A model generated the notes under the pieces. It was not told where the DNA came from. It searched no databases and saw only the letters and a program-made list of their open reading frames with translations. From contig NZ_JAJUWT010000013.1 of assembly GCF_021390395.1 (NCBI RefSeq), positions 186,001 through 250,000 of the forward strand: a stretch of 64,000 nucleotides of DNA, in the 5' to 3' direction. Both the position numbers and the translations under genes were made by a program. Of the stretch, positions 30,188 to 39,287 are shown in pieces (the first letter of the stretch is position 1; each line of letters opens with the position of its first letter). Source of the DNA: Saccharothrix sp. S26. Its GTDB lineage: Bacteria; Actinomycetota; Actinomycetes; Mycobacteriales; Pseudonocardiaceae.

Positions 30188-31474
30188 TTACGACGAGAGG
30201 AGGCGGTCGAGGACGCGGACGCCGAAGCGGAGGCCGTCGACGGGCACGCGCTCGTCCACGCCGTGGGGCATGGCGCGGTAGTCGTAGCCGGGTGGCAGGG
30301 ACAGCGGCGCGAAGCCGTAGCAGTCGATGCCGAGCCTGGTGAACGCCTTGGCGTCGGTGCCGCCGCCCATGCAGTAGGGCACGACCACGGCGTCGGGGTC
30401 CTCGGCGCGCAGGGCGTCGGCCATGGCCTCGAACCACGGCGAGTCGATCGGCGCCTGCACGGGCGGATCGTCGGCGATGAACTCGCGCCGCACGTCCGGG
30501 CCGAGGGCGGCGTCGATGGAGGCGAGCAGCTCGTCCACCGCGCCGGGCAGGGTACGTACGTCCAGTTCGGCGGTGGCGCTGCCGGGGATCACGTTCACCT
30601 TGTACCCGGCTCGCAGCACGGTGGGTGTGGCGCTGTTGCGGATGGTGTTCTCGACCAGCGTCGCGGCTGGGCCGAACCGGGCGATGGTGGCGTCGACGTC
30701 GGTCAGGTCGACCGGCACGTCCAGGGCGGCGCCGACCCGTTCCAGGAACGCCCGCACGGTGGGGGTGAGCCGCACGGGGTGCTCGATGGCGGCGACGCGG
30801 CCCAGGGCGGCGAGGAGCTTGGCCACGGCGTTGTCGTCGTTGCGGCGCGAGCCGTGCCCGGCGCGGCCGGTGGCGGTCAGGCGCAGGTGGGAGGTGCCGC
30901 GTTCGGCGGTGCCGACGGGGTAGACGCGGCGTTCGCCCACCGGGTAGGAGTAGCCGCCGGACTCGCCGATGGCGGCGGTGCAGCCGGCGAAGAAGTCGGC
31001 GTGGTGGTCGACCAGCCAGTGCGCGCCGAGCTCGCCGCGGTCCTCCTCGTCGGCGACGAACGCGAGCACGATGTCGCGGCGGGGCCGCCGTCCCTCGCGA
31101 GACCAGCCGCCGAGCACGGCCAGCACCATGGCGATCATGTCCTTCATGTCGACCGCGCCGCGGCCCCACAGGTAGCCGTCGCGCTCGATCCCAGCGAACG
31201 GTGGCACGCTCCACTCGGCGGCGTCGGCGGGCACCACGTCCAGGTGCGCGTGCACGAGCAGCGCGGGCAGCCGCGGGTCGGTGCCGGGCACGCGGGCGAG
31301 CACGTTGCCGCGGCGCGGTGCGGGTTCCAGGACGGTGGCGGGCACGCCGGCGGCCTCGAGGTGCGCGGCGACGAACTCGGCGGCCTCCCGTTCGCCCGCG
31401 GACTCGCCGCCGCCGTGGTTGGTGGTGTCGAAGCGCAGCAGCGCGGCGCACAGGTCGACGACGTCCTCAGCCAT
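30188..31474 (-). CDS. M20-family metallopeptidase
   Basis: 428-residue M20/ArgE/DapE-type peptidase. Metal-ligand motifs: HAHLDVVPAD (first His and Asp of the dinuclear site), GRGAVDMKDM with bridging Asp, DEEDRGELGAHWLV with catalytic Glu-Glu, and a C-terminal PYCMGGGTDAKAF and LPPGYDYRAMPHGVDE His. Members hydrolyse dipeptides or deacylate amino acids. It overlaps the M55 peptidase gene by 8 bases and probably processes the peptides imported by the divergent transporter. Confidence 0.93.
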   Translation of the reverse strand: MAEDVVDLCAALLRFDTTNHGGGESAGEREAAEFVAAHLEAAGVPATVLEPAPRRGNVLARVPGTDPRLPALLVHAHLDVVPADAAEWSVPPFAGIERDGYLWGRGAVDMKDMIAMVLAVLGGWSREGRRPRRDIVLAFVADEEDRGELGAHWLVDHHADFFAGCTAAIGESGGYSYPVGERRVYPVGTAERGTSHLRLTATGRAGHGSRRNDDNAVAKLLAALGRVAAIEHPVRLTPTVRAFLERVGAALDVPVDLTDVDATIARFGPAATLVENTIRNSATPTVLRAGYKVNVIPGSATAELDVRTLPGAVDELLASIDAALGPDVRREFIADDPPVQAPIDSPWFEAMADALRAEDPDAVVVPYCMGGGTDAKAFTRLGIDCYGFAPLSLPPGYDYRAMPHGVDERVPVDGLRFGVRVLDRLLSS

Positions 31475-32294
31475 AGATGCCCTCCACGGCCCCGGCCGCG
31501 ATCGCGGTGACGACCTTGAACGCCTGCATCGCCAGGGTCATGGACTCGGCGTCGAACCCGACCCGGCGTGCTCCGATCCGCGTCACGGTGGGGACGACCG
31601 CCGCGGCGGCGGCCAGGTGGGTGGCGTCGAACTCGACCTCGATCCGGTGCGGCGCGACCGCGCCCGGTGTCCGCCCGGCGCGGCTCATGGCCGCTCGGGC
31701 GGCGGCGGTGATGCGTTCGGCGGTGACCCGCGGGGGCGCGCAGATGGCCGCGTAACGGCTGACGCACTCCTTGACGGCGACGACCTCGGCGTCGGGCGCG
31801 TAGTCGCGGGCCTCCTCGCACGCCTTGTCGTCGCCGGTCACGAGCAGCACGGGGACGCCGTGCTCGGCGGCCAGCGCGGCGTTGAGCCCGCCCTCGCCGG
31901 CGGGTTCGCCGTCCAGCCACACGCCGGTGACGGAGTTCTCCAGGTAGGTGTGCGCGAGCACGCCCTCCTGGCCCGCGCCCGCGTGGTAGCCGAGGAACAC
32001 CACGCCGTCCACGCCGGAGTCGACGCCCTGCATCATCGACAGCGGCTTGTGCCGCCCGGTGAGCAGCCGCGCCCCGGTGTCGAGGTCCTCGAGCAGGAGG
32101 TTGCGCTGGGAGGAGTGGGCCTCGTTGACGAGCACGTCGGTCGCGCCGCCCGCGCGCAGGCCCGCGACGCAGGCGTTGACGTCGCCGGTGAACAGTCGCC
32201 GGAACCGCTGCCACTGCTCGGTCTGGGGTAGGACGTCCGCGGTCCAGGTGACGCCCGTCGCCCCCTCCATGTCCGCCGAGATCAAGATCCGCAT
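31467..32294 (-). CDS. dppA: M55-family D-aminopeptidase (DppA-like)
   Basis: 275-residue peptidase starting MRILISADMEGATGV; SADMEG with D8 and E10 is the M55 zinc-ligand signature of Bacillus DppA. Further motifs: DVLVNEAHSSQRNLLLEDL with zinc His, PLSMMQGVDSGVDGVVFLGYHAGAGQ (here cited in part) and HTYLENSVTGVWLDG. DppA cleaves D-Ala-D-Ala-type peptides. It diverges from the dipeptide ABC transporter operon, as in B. subtilis where dppA leads dppBCDE, so uptake and hydrolysis of D-peptides or peptidoglycan fragments is the likely role. Confidence 0.94.
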   Translation of the reverse strand: MRILISADMEGATGVTWTADVLPQTEQWQRFRRLFTGDVNACVAGLRAGGATDVLVNEAHSSQRNLLLEDLDTGARLLTGRHKPLSMMQGVDSGVDGVVFLGYHAGAGQEGVLAHTYLENSVTGVWLDGEPAGEGGLNAALAAEHGVPVLLVTGDDKACEEARDYAPDAEVVAVKECVSRYAAICAPPRVTAERITAAARAAMSRAGRTPGAVAPHRIEVEFDATHLAAAAAVVPTVTRIGARRVGFDAESMTLAMQAFKVVTAIAAGAVEGIYG

Positions 32295-32388
32295 GCGTTC
32301 ACCGTACCGAGGTGATGTCGGTTCTTGACGCGCGCCACGACGGAGTGGTTACTTCTTGACTTCCACTCACGGGCGGGAGGTGGTCACT

Positions 32389-34170
32389 GTGGGTATCCGG
32401 CGTTTCGGCGCGGTCACGGCGGTGGCGGCATTGGTGGTGCTGCCGGTTCCGACACCGGCGCAGGCGCAGCAGGCGGTGACGTTGCGGGTCGCGATCACCC
32501 AGCAGGTGGATTCGCTGAACCCGTTCCTGTCGGTCTTCCAGGCGGGCACCGAGGTCGGCAGGCTCATGTACGACTACCTGACCGCCTACGACGTCAAGGA
32601 CCAGCACCCGGTCGAGGGCCTGGCCGACCGGTGGGAGTCCTCGCCGGACCGGCTGACGTGGACCTTCCACGTGCCGGAGGGCAAGAAGTGGTCCGACGGG
32701 CAGCCGATCACCGCCAAGGACGCCGCCTTCACCTACGACCTGATGATGCGCGACGAGGTCGCCGCCACGGCCAACGGCAGCTTCACCGCCGAGTTCGAGT
32801 CGGTCACCGCGACCGACGACCGCACGCTGGTGATCAAGACCAAGCAGCCGCAGGCGACCATGCTGGCGCTGGACGTGCCGATCGTGCCCGCGCACGTGTG
32901 GTCGAAGGTCACCGACATCGCCGAGTACCGCAACGACCGGACACCGGTCGTGGGCAGCGGGCCGTTCGTCCTCACCGAGTACCGGGCCAACGAGTTCATC
33001 CGGTTCAAGGCGAACAAGGACTACTGGCGCGGCGCGCCCAAGTACGACGAGCTGACGTTCACCTACTACAAGACCGCCGACGCCGCCGTGCAGGCACTGA
33101 CCAAGGGCGAGGTGGACCTGGTCAACCGGATGGGCCCGGCCCAGTTCGACTCGCTCAAGGACTCCGAAGGCATCACGCGCAACCAGGCGCAGGGCCGCCG
33201 CTTCAACGAGATCGTGATCAACTCCGGGGCGGCCACGCGCACCGGCGAACCGATCGGCGACGGGCACCCGGCGTTGAAGGACGTCGTCGTGCGCCGGGCG
33301 ATCGCCAAGGCGCTGGACCTGGACGCCATCATCGCCAAGGTCAACGGCGGCTACGCGCAGCGCGGCACGGGCCCGATCCCGCCGGTGTTCGCCGACTACC
33401 ACTTCAAGCCCGAGTCCCCCTACCCCTACGACCCGGCGGCGGCCAACGCCGACCTGGACCGGGCCGGGTACGCGCGGGGCGCGGACGGCATCCGCGTCTC
33501 TCCCGAGGGCAGGCGGATGCAACTGCGGCTGCTCGGGCACGCCAGCCGCGCCTACGACGAGCAGACCGCCGAGTTCGTCAAGCGGTCGCTGGCGGAGCTG
33601 GGCATCGTGGTCGACGTGCAGATCGTGTCGGACAACCAGCTCAACGAGGCCGGCACGGCCGGCACGTTCGACCTGCAGTTCTCCGGCTGGGGCACCAACC
33701 CCGACCCCGACTTCATCCTGTCGCTGCACACGTGCGGCCAGCGGCCCAACGCCGACGGCAAGGGCGGCACCACCGACACGTTCTTCTGCGACCCCGAGTA
33801 CGACGCGCTGTACGCGCAGCAGCGCGCCGAGTTCGACCCGGCCAAGCGCCGCGAACTCGTGCGCAGGATGCAGCAGCGGTTCTACGACCAGGTGCCGGCC
33901 GTGGTCCTGGGCTACGACAACGCGCTGGAGGCCTACCGCAGCGACAAGTTCGCCTCGTTCCCCGTGCAGCCCGACCCGGGCGGCGTGATCATGGCGCAGA
34001 ACGGCGTGTGGGGGTACTACGGCGCGACACCGGTGGCGTCGGCGGGCCAGGACGGGGGCTCGAACACCGGCCTGGTGCTCGGTGTGGTGGCCGGGGCGCT
34101 GGTCGTGCTGGTCGGTGGGGTGTGGCTGGTGGGTCGGCGGCGCGGCCTGCGCGCGGAGGACCGCGAGTGA
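32389..34170 (+). CDS. Dipeptide/oligopeptide ABC transporter substrate-binding protein, C-terminally anchored
   Basis: 593-residue family-5 solute-binding protein. A signal peptide (FGAVTAVAALVVLPVPTPAQA) is followed by the SBP_bac_5 fold with LADRWESSPDRLTWTFHV, KDYWRGAPKYDELTF and DLQFSGWGTNPDPDFIL. Instead of a lipobox there is a C-terminal membrane anchor (LVLGVVAGALVVLVGGVWLV) plus RRRG, so the protein is probably held in the membrane at both or only the C-terminal end. Start GTG 32389 has GGGAGG 8 bases before. The stop overlaps the permease GTG (GTGA). First gene of a four-gene transporter operon. Confidence 0.95.
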   Translation: MGIRRFGAVTAVAALVVLPVPTPAQAQQAVTLRVAITQQVDSLNPFLSVFQAGTEVGRLMYDYLTAYDVKDQHPVEGLADRWESSPDRLTWTFHVPEGKKWSDGQPITAKDAAFTYDLMMRDEVAATANGSFTAEFESVTATDDRTLVIKTKQPQATMLALDVPIVPAHVWSKVTDIAEYRNDRTPVVGSGPFVLTEYRANEFIRFKANKDYWRGAPKYDELTFTYYKTADAAVQALTKGEVDLVNRMGPAQFDSLKDSEGITRNQAQGRRFNEIVINSGAATRTGEPIGDGHPALKDVVVRRAIAKALDLDAIIAKVNGGYAQRGTGPIPPVFADYHFKPESPYPYDPAAANADLDRAGYARGADGIRVSPEGRRMQLRLLGHASRAYDEQTAEFVKRSLAELGIVVDVQIVSDNQLNEAGTAGTFDLQFSGWGTNPDPDFILSLHTCGQRPNADGKGGTTDTFFCDPEYDALYAQQRAEFDPAKRRELVRRMQQRFYDQVPAVVLGYDNALEAYRSDKFASFPVQPDPGGVIMAQNGVWGYYGATPVASAGQDGGSNTGLVLGVVAGALVVLVGGVWLVGRRRGLRAEDRE

Positions 34171-35123
34171 TCCGGCACCTGGCGGGCAAGGTCGGCGGTG
34201 CGCTGGTCAGCCTGCTGTTCGTGGTGGCGCTGGGGTTCTTGCTGTTCCGGGTGATCCCGGGTGACCCCGTGGTCGCGATGACGCGGGGCCGCCCGGTCAC
34301 CGGCGACCAGCTCGCCGAGCTGCGCGCGCGGCTGGGCGTGGACAAGCCGTTGACCGAGCAGTTCGTGGACTACCTGGCCGCCGCCGTGCGCGGCGACTTC
34401 GGCACGTCCTACGTCTACAGCCGGCCGGTGCTGGAGCTGATCGGCGAACGGCTGTGGCCGACCGTGCTGCTGACCGGCACGTCGACGGTGCTGGCCGTGG
34501 TGATCGGGCTGTGGCTGGGCATCCGGGGCGCGTGGCGGCGCGGGTCGCGGTCGGACCGGATCTCCACGGGCCTGGCGCTGGCCCAGTGGGCGATGCCGAC
34601 GTTCTGGCTGGGCATGCTGCTGTCGCTGGCCACCGGCGACCTGTTCCCCAGCGGCGGCATGCGCTACCCGGACACGCCGCCGGACTTCCTGTCGCAGTCG
34701 CTGGACGTGGCGCACCACATGGTGCTGCCGTGCCTGACCATGATCGCCGTGGTCTACGCGCAGTACCTGCTGGTGATGCGGTCGTCGTTGCTGGAGGAGA
34801 TGCACGCGGACTACCTGACCACGGCACGGGCCAAGGGGTTGCGCGACGACCTGGTGCGCCGCCGGCACGCGGTGCCCAACGCGTTGCTGCCGACCGTGAC
34901 GCTGGTGTTCCTGCACCTGGGGCTGGTGGTGTCGGGCGCGATCACGGTGGAGACGGTGTTCTCCTGGCCCGGGCTGGGGCTGTTGACCTACGAGGCGCTG
35001 ACCGGACCGGACCTGCCGCTGCTGCAGGGCACGTTCGTGGTGCTGGCGGGAGCGGTGATCACCATGAACGTGTTCGCGGACCTGCTCTACCGGGTGCTCG
35101 ACCCGCGGGTGCGTGCGTCGTGA
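34167..35123 (+). CDS. dppB: Peptide ABC transporter permease, DppB/OppB type
   Basis: 318-residue integral membrane permease with about six TM helices. The N-terminal motif LFRVIPGDPVVAM is typical of DppB/OppB; the EAA loop is ADYLTTARAKGLRDDLVRRR (residues ~213-232) and the end ETVFSWPGLGLLTYEA is also diagnostic. GTG 34167 overlaps the binding-protein stop, and its own stop overlaps the next permease start, both by GTGA. Forms the channel with the second permease. Confidence 0.95.
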   Translation: MIRHLAGKVGGALVSLLFVVALGFLLFRVIPGDPVVAMTRGRPVTGDQLAELRARLGVDKPLTEQFVDYLAAAVRGDFGTSYVYSRPVLELIGERLWPTVLLTGTSTVLAVVIGLWLGIRGAWRRGSRSDRISTGLALAQWAMPTFWLGMLLSLATGDLFPSGGMRYPDTPPDFLSQSLDVAHHMVLPCLTMIAVVYAQYLLVMRSSLLEEMHADYLTTARAKGLRDDLVRRRHAVPNALLPTVTLVFLHLGLVVSGAITVETVFSWPGLGLLTYEALTGPDLPLLQGTFVVLAGAVITMNVFADLLYRVLDPRVRAS

Positions 35124-36004
35124 CGGCGATCGCGTGGCAGCGGCGGCGGGCCGCGGCGGGAGCGACGTGGCGGGAGTTCGCCTCCCAGCGCGGCGGCCTG
35201 GTCGGGTTGGTCGGGTTGGCGGTGATCACGCTGCTGGCGCTGCTGGCACCGTGGGTGACCGACGCGTCGGGGCTGGACGTGACGCGGGTGACCGCCCGGC
35301 CGTGGGAGCCGCCGTCGTCCACCTACTGGCTGGGCACCGACCACAACGGGCGGTCGGTGCTGCTGCTGACGTGGTGGGGCACCCGGATCTCGCTCGTGGT
35401 GGGCCTGGCGGCCACGGTGCTGTCGGTGCTGATCGGTACCGTGGTCGGGATCGCGGCGGCGCACTTCGGTGGGTGGGTGTCGGCGGTGCTGATGCGGTTC
35501 ACCGACTTCTTCCTGGTGCTGCCGTCGCTGGTGCTGGCGATCGCGTTGTCCACGGTGCTGCCGCGGGGATTGGGCACGATCGTGCTGGCGATCGGGGTGA
35601 CGGCGTGGCCCGCGACCGCGCGGCTGGTGCGGGCGCAGACGCTGGCGGTGGAGGCGCGCCCGTTCATCGAGCGGGCCCGGGCGCTGGGCGGCGGGCACGG
35701 GCACGTGATCGGGCGGCACGTGCTGCCCGCGGTGCTGCCCCTGGTGTTCGTGAACACGACGTTGACCGTGGCCAGCGCGATCGTGGCGGAGTCGACGCTG
35801 TCGTTCCTCGGGTTGGGCGACCCGACCCGGGTGTCGTGGGGGTCGCTGCTGCACGCGGCGAACATGCACGGCGCGGTGTCGCAGCGGGCGTGGTGGTTCC
35901 TCGTCCCGCCCGGCCTGGGCGTGGTGTGCGTGGTGCTGGCGTTCACGCTGTGCGGGCGGGCCCTGGAGACGGTGCTCAACCCGCGGCTGAAGGGGGAGCG
36001 GTGA
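35120..36004 (+). CDS. dppC: Peptide ABC transporter permease, DppC/OppC type
   Basis: 294-residue permease with an N-terminal hydrophobic helix (GLVGLAVITLLALLAPWV), the diagnostic WLGTDHNGRSVLLLTWWGTR and the EAA loop PFIERARALGGGHGHVIGRH; C-terminal AESTLSFLGLGDPTRVSWG is typical of DppC. GTG 35120 overlaps dppB, and the stop overlaps the ATPase start (GTGA). It pairs with the DppB-type permease. Confidence 0.95.
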   Translation: MTAIAWQRRRAAAGATWREFASQRGGLVGLVGLAVITLLALLAPWVTDASGLDVTRVTARPWEPPSSTYWLGTDHNGRSVLLLTWWGTRISLVVGLAATVLSVLIGTVVGIAAAHFGGWVSAVLMRFTDFFLVLPSLVLAIALSTVLPRGLGTIVLAIGVTAWPATARLVRAQTLAVEARPFIERARALGGGHGHVIGRHVLPAVLPLVFVNTTLTVASAIVAESTLSFLGLGDPTRVSWGSLLHAANMHGAVSQRAWWFLVPPGLGVVCVVLAFTLCGRALETVLNPRLKGER

Positions 36005-37590
36005 GCGGCCTGCTGGAACTGCGCGACCTGAGCGTGCACTACCGGAGCGCGCGCGGCGAGGTGACGGCCGTGCGGTCGGTGTCGCTGGGCCTGGAGTCCG
36101 GGCAGACGCTGGGGCTGGCGGGGGAGTCGGGCTGCGGCAAGTCCACCGTGGCCATGTCGGTGCTGCGGTTGCTGCCGCGCACCGCGCGCGTCGAGGGCCA
36201 GGTGCTGCTCGACGGCGAGGACGTGCAGGGCATGACGTGGGGCCGGCTGCGGGCGGTGCGGTGGGCGGCGGCGTCGGTGGTGTTCCAGGGCGCGATGCAC
36301 GCGTTGAACCCGGTGCACCGGGTGGGCGAGCAGATCGCCGAGCCGATGCGGCTGCACGGCGTGAGCGGGTCGGTGTCGGCGCTGCTGGACCAGGTGGAGC
36401 TGCCCGCCCGCGCGGCCCGCGCCTACCCGCACGAACTGTCGGGCGGGCAGAAGCAGCGGGTGATGATCGCGATGGCGTTGGCGTGCGAGCCGCGCCTGGT
36501 GATCGCGGACGAGCCGACCACCGCGTTGGACGTGGTGGTGCAGGCGCAGGTGCTGGCCGTGCTCAAGCGGCTGGTGACCGAGCGGGGCATCGGGCTGGTG
36601 ATGATCAGCCACGACCTGTCGGTGCTGGCCTCGACGTGCGACCGGCTGGCCGTGATGCGGCACGGGCAGGTCGTGGAGGAAGGTCCGGCGCGGCAGGTGA
36701 TCGCCTCGCCGACCCACCCGCACACGCAGGCGTTGGCGGCGGCGTTCCCGACCGTGGGCGATCCGGCGTCGCGGCACGTGACGCCGTCGGAGGTCGCCCC
36801 GGACGGGCCGGTACTGCTGCGCGCGGAGGGCGTGCGGGTCGACTTCGGCGCGACCAGGGCCGTGGCCGGGGTGGACCTGGAGGTGCGGCAGGGCGAGATC
36901 GTCGCGTTGGTCGGCCAGTCCGGGTCGGGCAAGACCACGTTGGCGCGCACGTTGCTCGGGTTGCAGAAGCCGACCGCCGGCCGGGTGCTGTTCGAGGGTC
37001 GGGAACTGCCCCGGTCGGCGTCGGGCCTGCGCGCCTACCGGCGGCAGGTGCAGCTGGTGTTGCAGGACCCGACCAGCGCGTTGAACCCGCGGCACTCGGT
37101 GTACGAGGCGGTCGCGGAAGGGCTGCGCATCCACCGGGTGCAGGGCGACGAGGCCGCGCGGGTCGCCGAGGCGTTGTCGCAGGCCGAGCTGCGCCCGCCG
37201 GAGCTGTTCTTCCCGTCGCTGCCGCACGAGCTGTCCGGCGGCCAGCGCCAACGCGTGGTGATCGCGGGCGCGTTGGCGCTGGGTCCCCGGCTGCTGGTCG
37301 CGGACGAGCCGGTGGCGTCGCTGGACGCCTCCGTGCGCGGGGAGATCCTGGCGCTGCTGCTGCGGCTGCGCCGTGAACTCGACCTGGCCGCCCTGGTGAT
37401 CACCCACGACCTGGGCCTGGCGTGGACCATCGCCGACCGGGTCGCGGTGATGTACCGGGGCGAGCTGGTGGAGCAGGGCACGGTGGAGCAGGTGCTGCTG
37501 TCACCGCGGCACGACTACACGCGCACCCTGCTCGCCGCCGTGCCTCACGACCAGCGCAGCACCCGGCCGAACTGGACCAGCTCGCCGTAG
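36001..37590 (+). CDS. Fused double ATPase of peptide ABC transporter (DppD-DppF)
   Basis: 529-residue protein with two complete nucleotide-binding domains. First: Walker A GESGCGKST (~40), signature LSGGQKQR (~145), Walker B LVIADEP. Second: GQSGSGKTT (~304), LSGGQRQR (~409), LLVADEPVASLD. In E. coli these are separate DppD and DppF; fusion is frequent in actinomycetes. The oligopeptide C-terminal Cys cluster that binds Fe-S in DppD-type ATPases is not visible. The 3' end overlaps the convergent SDR gene by 46 bases; the last ~15 residues are beyond the conserved domain. Confidence 0.94.
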   Translation: MSGLLELRDLSVHYRSARGEVTAVRSVSLGLESGQTLGLAGESGCGKSTVAMSVLRLLPRTARVEGQVLLDGEDVQGMTWGRLRAVRWAAASVVFQGAMHALNPVHRVGEQIAEPMRLHGVSGSVSALLDQVELPARAARAYPHELSGGQKQRVMIAMALACEPRLVIADEPTTALDVVVQAQVLAVLKRLVTERGIGLVMISHDLSVLASTCDRLAVMRHGQVVEEGPARQVIASPTHPHTQALAAAFPTVGDPASRHVTPSEVAPDGPVLLRAEGVRVDFGATRAVAGVDLEVRQGEIVALVGQSGSGKTTLARTLLGLQKPTAGRVLFEGRELPRSASGLRAYRRQVQLVLQDPTSALNPRHSVYEAVAEGLRIHRVQGDEAARVAEALSQAELRPPELFFPSLPHELSGGQRQRVVIAGALALGPRLLVADEPVASLDASVRGEILALLLRLRRELDLAALVITHDLGLAWTIADRVAVMYRGELVEQGTVEQVLLSPRHDYTRTLLAAVPHDQRSTRPNWTSSP

Positions 37591-38366
37591 TGCTCCGGGC
37601 GGCGCGCGCCGAGCGCCAGGGCGAGCAGCGGCTTCGCCGCCTCGGTGGGGGTCGAGGCGTCGCTCATGTCGGGGAACCAGGGGCGGGAGGCGTCGGTGTC
37701 GACCAGCCCGGGGCAGACCGCGGCGATCAGCGTGCCGGCCGCCGTGTCGGCGTCCCGGCGGCGCCCGGCCACCGCGCGCACGGCCGCGACCTGGCCGACC
37801 TTGGAGGGGATGTTGATCCAGTCCGGCCAACCCCGGCGCGACGCCGTGCCGTCGAGCACCGCGTCGCGCCAGGCCAGGATCGTGGCGTCGACCTCGTCCA
37901 GCGACCGTGCGGCGAAGTGCTCGTGCAGGTGGCGGGGTAGGTGGCGCAGGGTGCCGAAGGAGCTGGCGACCACCAGCAGCGCCCCGCCGGGCCGCAGGAG
38001 CGGGGTGAACGCGCGCAGCACGTGGGAGGTGCCGAGGTTGTTGGTGTCGACGAACGGGCCGACCTGCTCGGTCCACGGCACGTCGGGGGCGAGCCGTGCG
38101 GCGGCGTTGGAGAGCACGACGTCCACCCCGCCGTGGCGTTCCCGCAGGTCTTCGGCGAAGGAGGCGACGGAGTGCGGGTCGGCGACGTCGAGCACGGCGG
38201 GGCGGACGACGTCGTGCCCGATGGCCGCCGCGGCGTCGGCCACGCGCCCGGCGTCCCGTCCGGTGAGGTAGAGGACGTCGGCGGGGGCGGCGCGGTGCGC
38301 GAGACCTTCGGCGAGGGCGAACCCGAGGCCCTGGTTCGCGCCGGTGACGACGGAGATGCGACTCAT
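37545..38366 (-). CDS. SDR-family protein lacking the catalytic tyrosine
   Basis: 273-residue short-chain dehydrogenase-like protein of the carbonyl-reductase type. The NADP loop is GANQGLG (residues 9-15), NNAG-equivalent LSNAAARLAP, and catalytic Ser in VVASSFGTL. In the YxxxK place the sequence reads N-I-P-S-K, so Tyr is replaced by Asn while Lys is kept, which should impair classical reduction; it may be a sensor-like or altered-mechanism SDR. ATG 38366 is 23 bases downstream of an 18-bp palindrome, and the HxlR gene upstream is a likely regulator. Confidence 0.85.
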   Translation of the reverse strand: MSRISVVTGANQGLGFALAEGLAHRAAPADVLYLTGRDAGRVADAAAAIGHDVVRPAVLDVADPHSVASFAEDLRERHGGVDVVLSNAAARLAPDVPWTEQVGPFVDTNNLGTSHVLRAFTPLLRPGGALLVVASSFGTLRHLPRHLHEHFAARSLDEVDATILAWRDAVLDGTASRRGWPDWINIPSKVGQVAAVRAVAGRRRDADTAAGTLIAAVCPGLVDTDASRPWFPDMSDASTPTEAAKPLLALALGARRPEHYGELVQFGRVLRWS

Positions 38367-38388
38367 GCCCTCATGGTCGTGCGGCCCC

Positions 38389-38406
38389 GGGAACCGATCG
38401 GTTCCC
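38389..38406. promoter_or_regulatory. 18-bp perfect palindrome upstream of SDR gene
   Basis: GGGAACCGATCGGTTCCC is fully self-complementary. It is 22 bases before the SDR ATG and is a candidate operator for the HxlR-type protein encoded upstream. Confidence 0.7.
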
Positions 38407-38776
38407 TCTGACCTGCACTTTTCTTCACCGACCGGTCCACTGACGGGTGAATCTGCCCCCGACCATCAACGATAACGCCGTTTCGGTCCGGGTCGAACGT
38501 CGGTTGAAACAACGAGGCCGGCAACCAACCCCTGCCCCGCCACCACCCTCGGGCAACACCCCCTCGGGCAGCACTGCGCGAGGAACGCGGAGTCACCGCC
38601 CGTCGGCCAGGCGCAGCATCGCCCTGGACACGCGGACAGGCCCGGGTGGGGACCGGGCCCGGGCGCGTGGCCGTGCTGCCGCGGCCGGCCAACGCAGCGG
38701 TCGCCCCGCGGCCCCACCGGGCGGCGCCGGACGCCCCGCCCACCCTGCGCCAACCCTGCGCCACGCGCTGCCGGGC
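38407..38776 (-). other. Intergenic region between HxlR and SDR genes
   Basis: About 370 bases without a convincing gene. On the minus strand TTCGAC (38492-38497) and TATCGT (38469-38474), spaced 17, form a possible promoter for the SDR gene, with the palindrome then in the leader. The remainder is GC-rich with short G/C runs near 38640-38670 that could form a hairpin. Confidence 0.5.
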
Positions 38777-39283
38777 TTACCCTGCCGCGCTCGACCCGAC
38801 CGCGGGCGGTCGGATGTCGGAGCCCGGCCGCCCGTCGCGCGACGCGGCTCGCGGATCGGGTCGCGGATCAGGTCGGCGGTCGGGTCGGCGGTCGGTGCCC
38901 GGGTCGGTCTTGTGCGGGTCGGGCTCCGGACCGGGCGGTCGGTTCGCGGCGCGCACGCTGGCGTCCCGCCTGGCGTCGAGCAGGTCGCCGGTGTGCTCCT
39001 CGGCCCACGCGGCGAGCGCGCGGACCGGGGTGAGCAGCGAGCGGCCGAGGGCGGTGAGGGCGTGCCGGCCGTCGACGCTGGTCAGCAGGCCGTTGGCGCG
39101 CAGCCTGGCCAGCGTCTGGGTGAGCATCTTGTTGCTGATGCCTCCGATCCGGTCCAGCAGCTCCCCGTACCGCAGCGGCCCGTCGCCGAGGGCGACGACG
39201 ACCACGACCGACCAGGTGTGCCCCACGACCTCCAGGGTCGTGCGGGCGGGGCAGTCGGACAGGAACACGTCGTAGTCGCTCAC
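38777..39283 (-). CDS. HxlR-family transcriptional regulator with low-complexity tail
   Basis: 168 residues. The HxlR domain spans residues 1-110: DCPARTTLEVVGHTWSVVVV with the conserved Cys11, LRYGELLDRIGGISNKMLTQ helix-turn-helix and GLLTSVDGRHALTALG wing. HxlR proteins are usually 110-130 residues; here ~50 extra residues are rich in Arg, Asp and Pro with RPD repeats, encoded by a GGTCGG-type DNA repeat (38860-38920). The Cys suggests electrophile or redox sensing. It likely controls the downstream SDR gene. Confidence 0.9.
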   Translation of the reverse strand: MSDYDVFLSDCPARTTLEVVGHTWSVVVVVALGDGPLRYGELLDRIGGISNKMLTQTLARLRANGLLTSVDGRHALTALGRSLLTPVRALAAWAEEHTGDLLDARRDASVRAANRPPGPEPDPHKTDPGTDRRPDRRPDPRPDPRAASRDGRPGSDIRPPAVGSSAAG

Positions 39284-39287
39284 CCCG

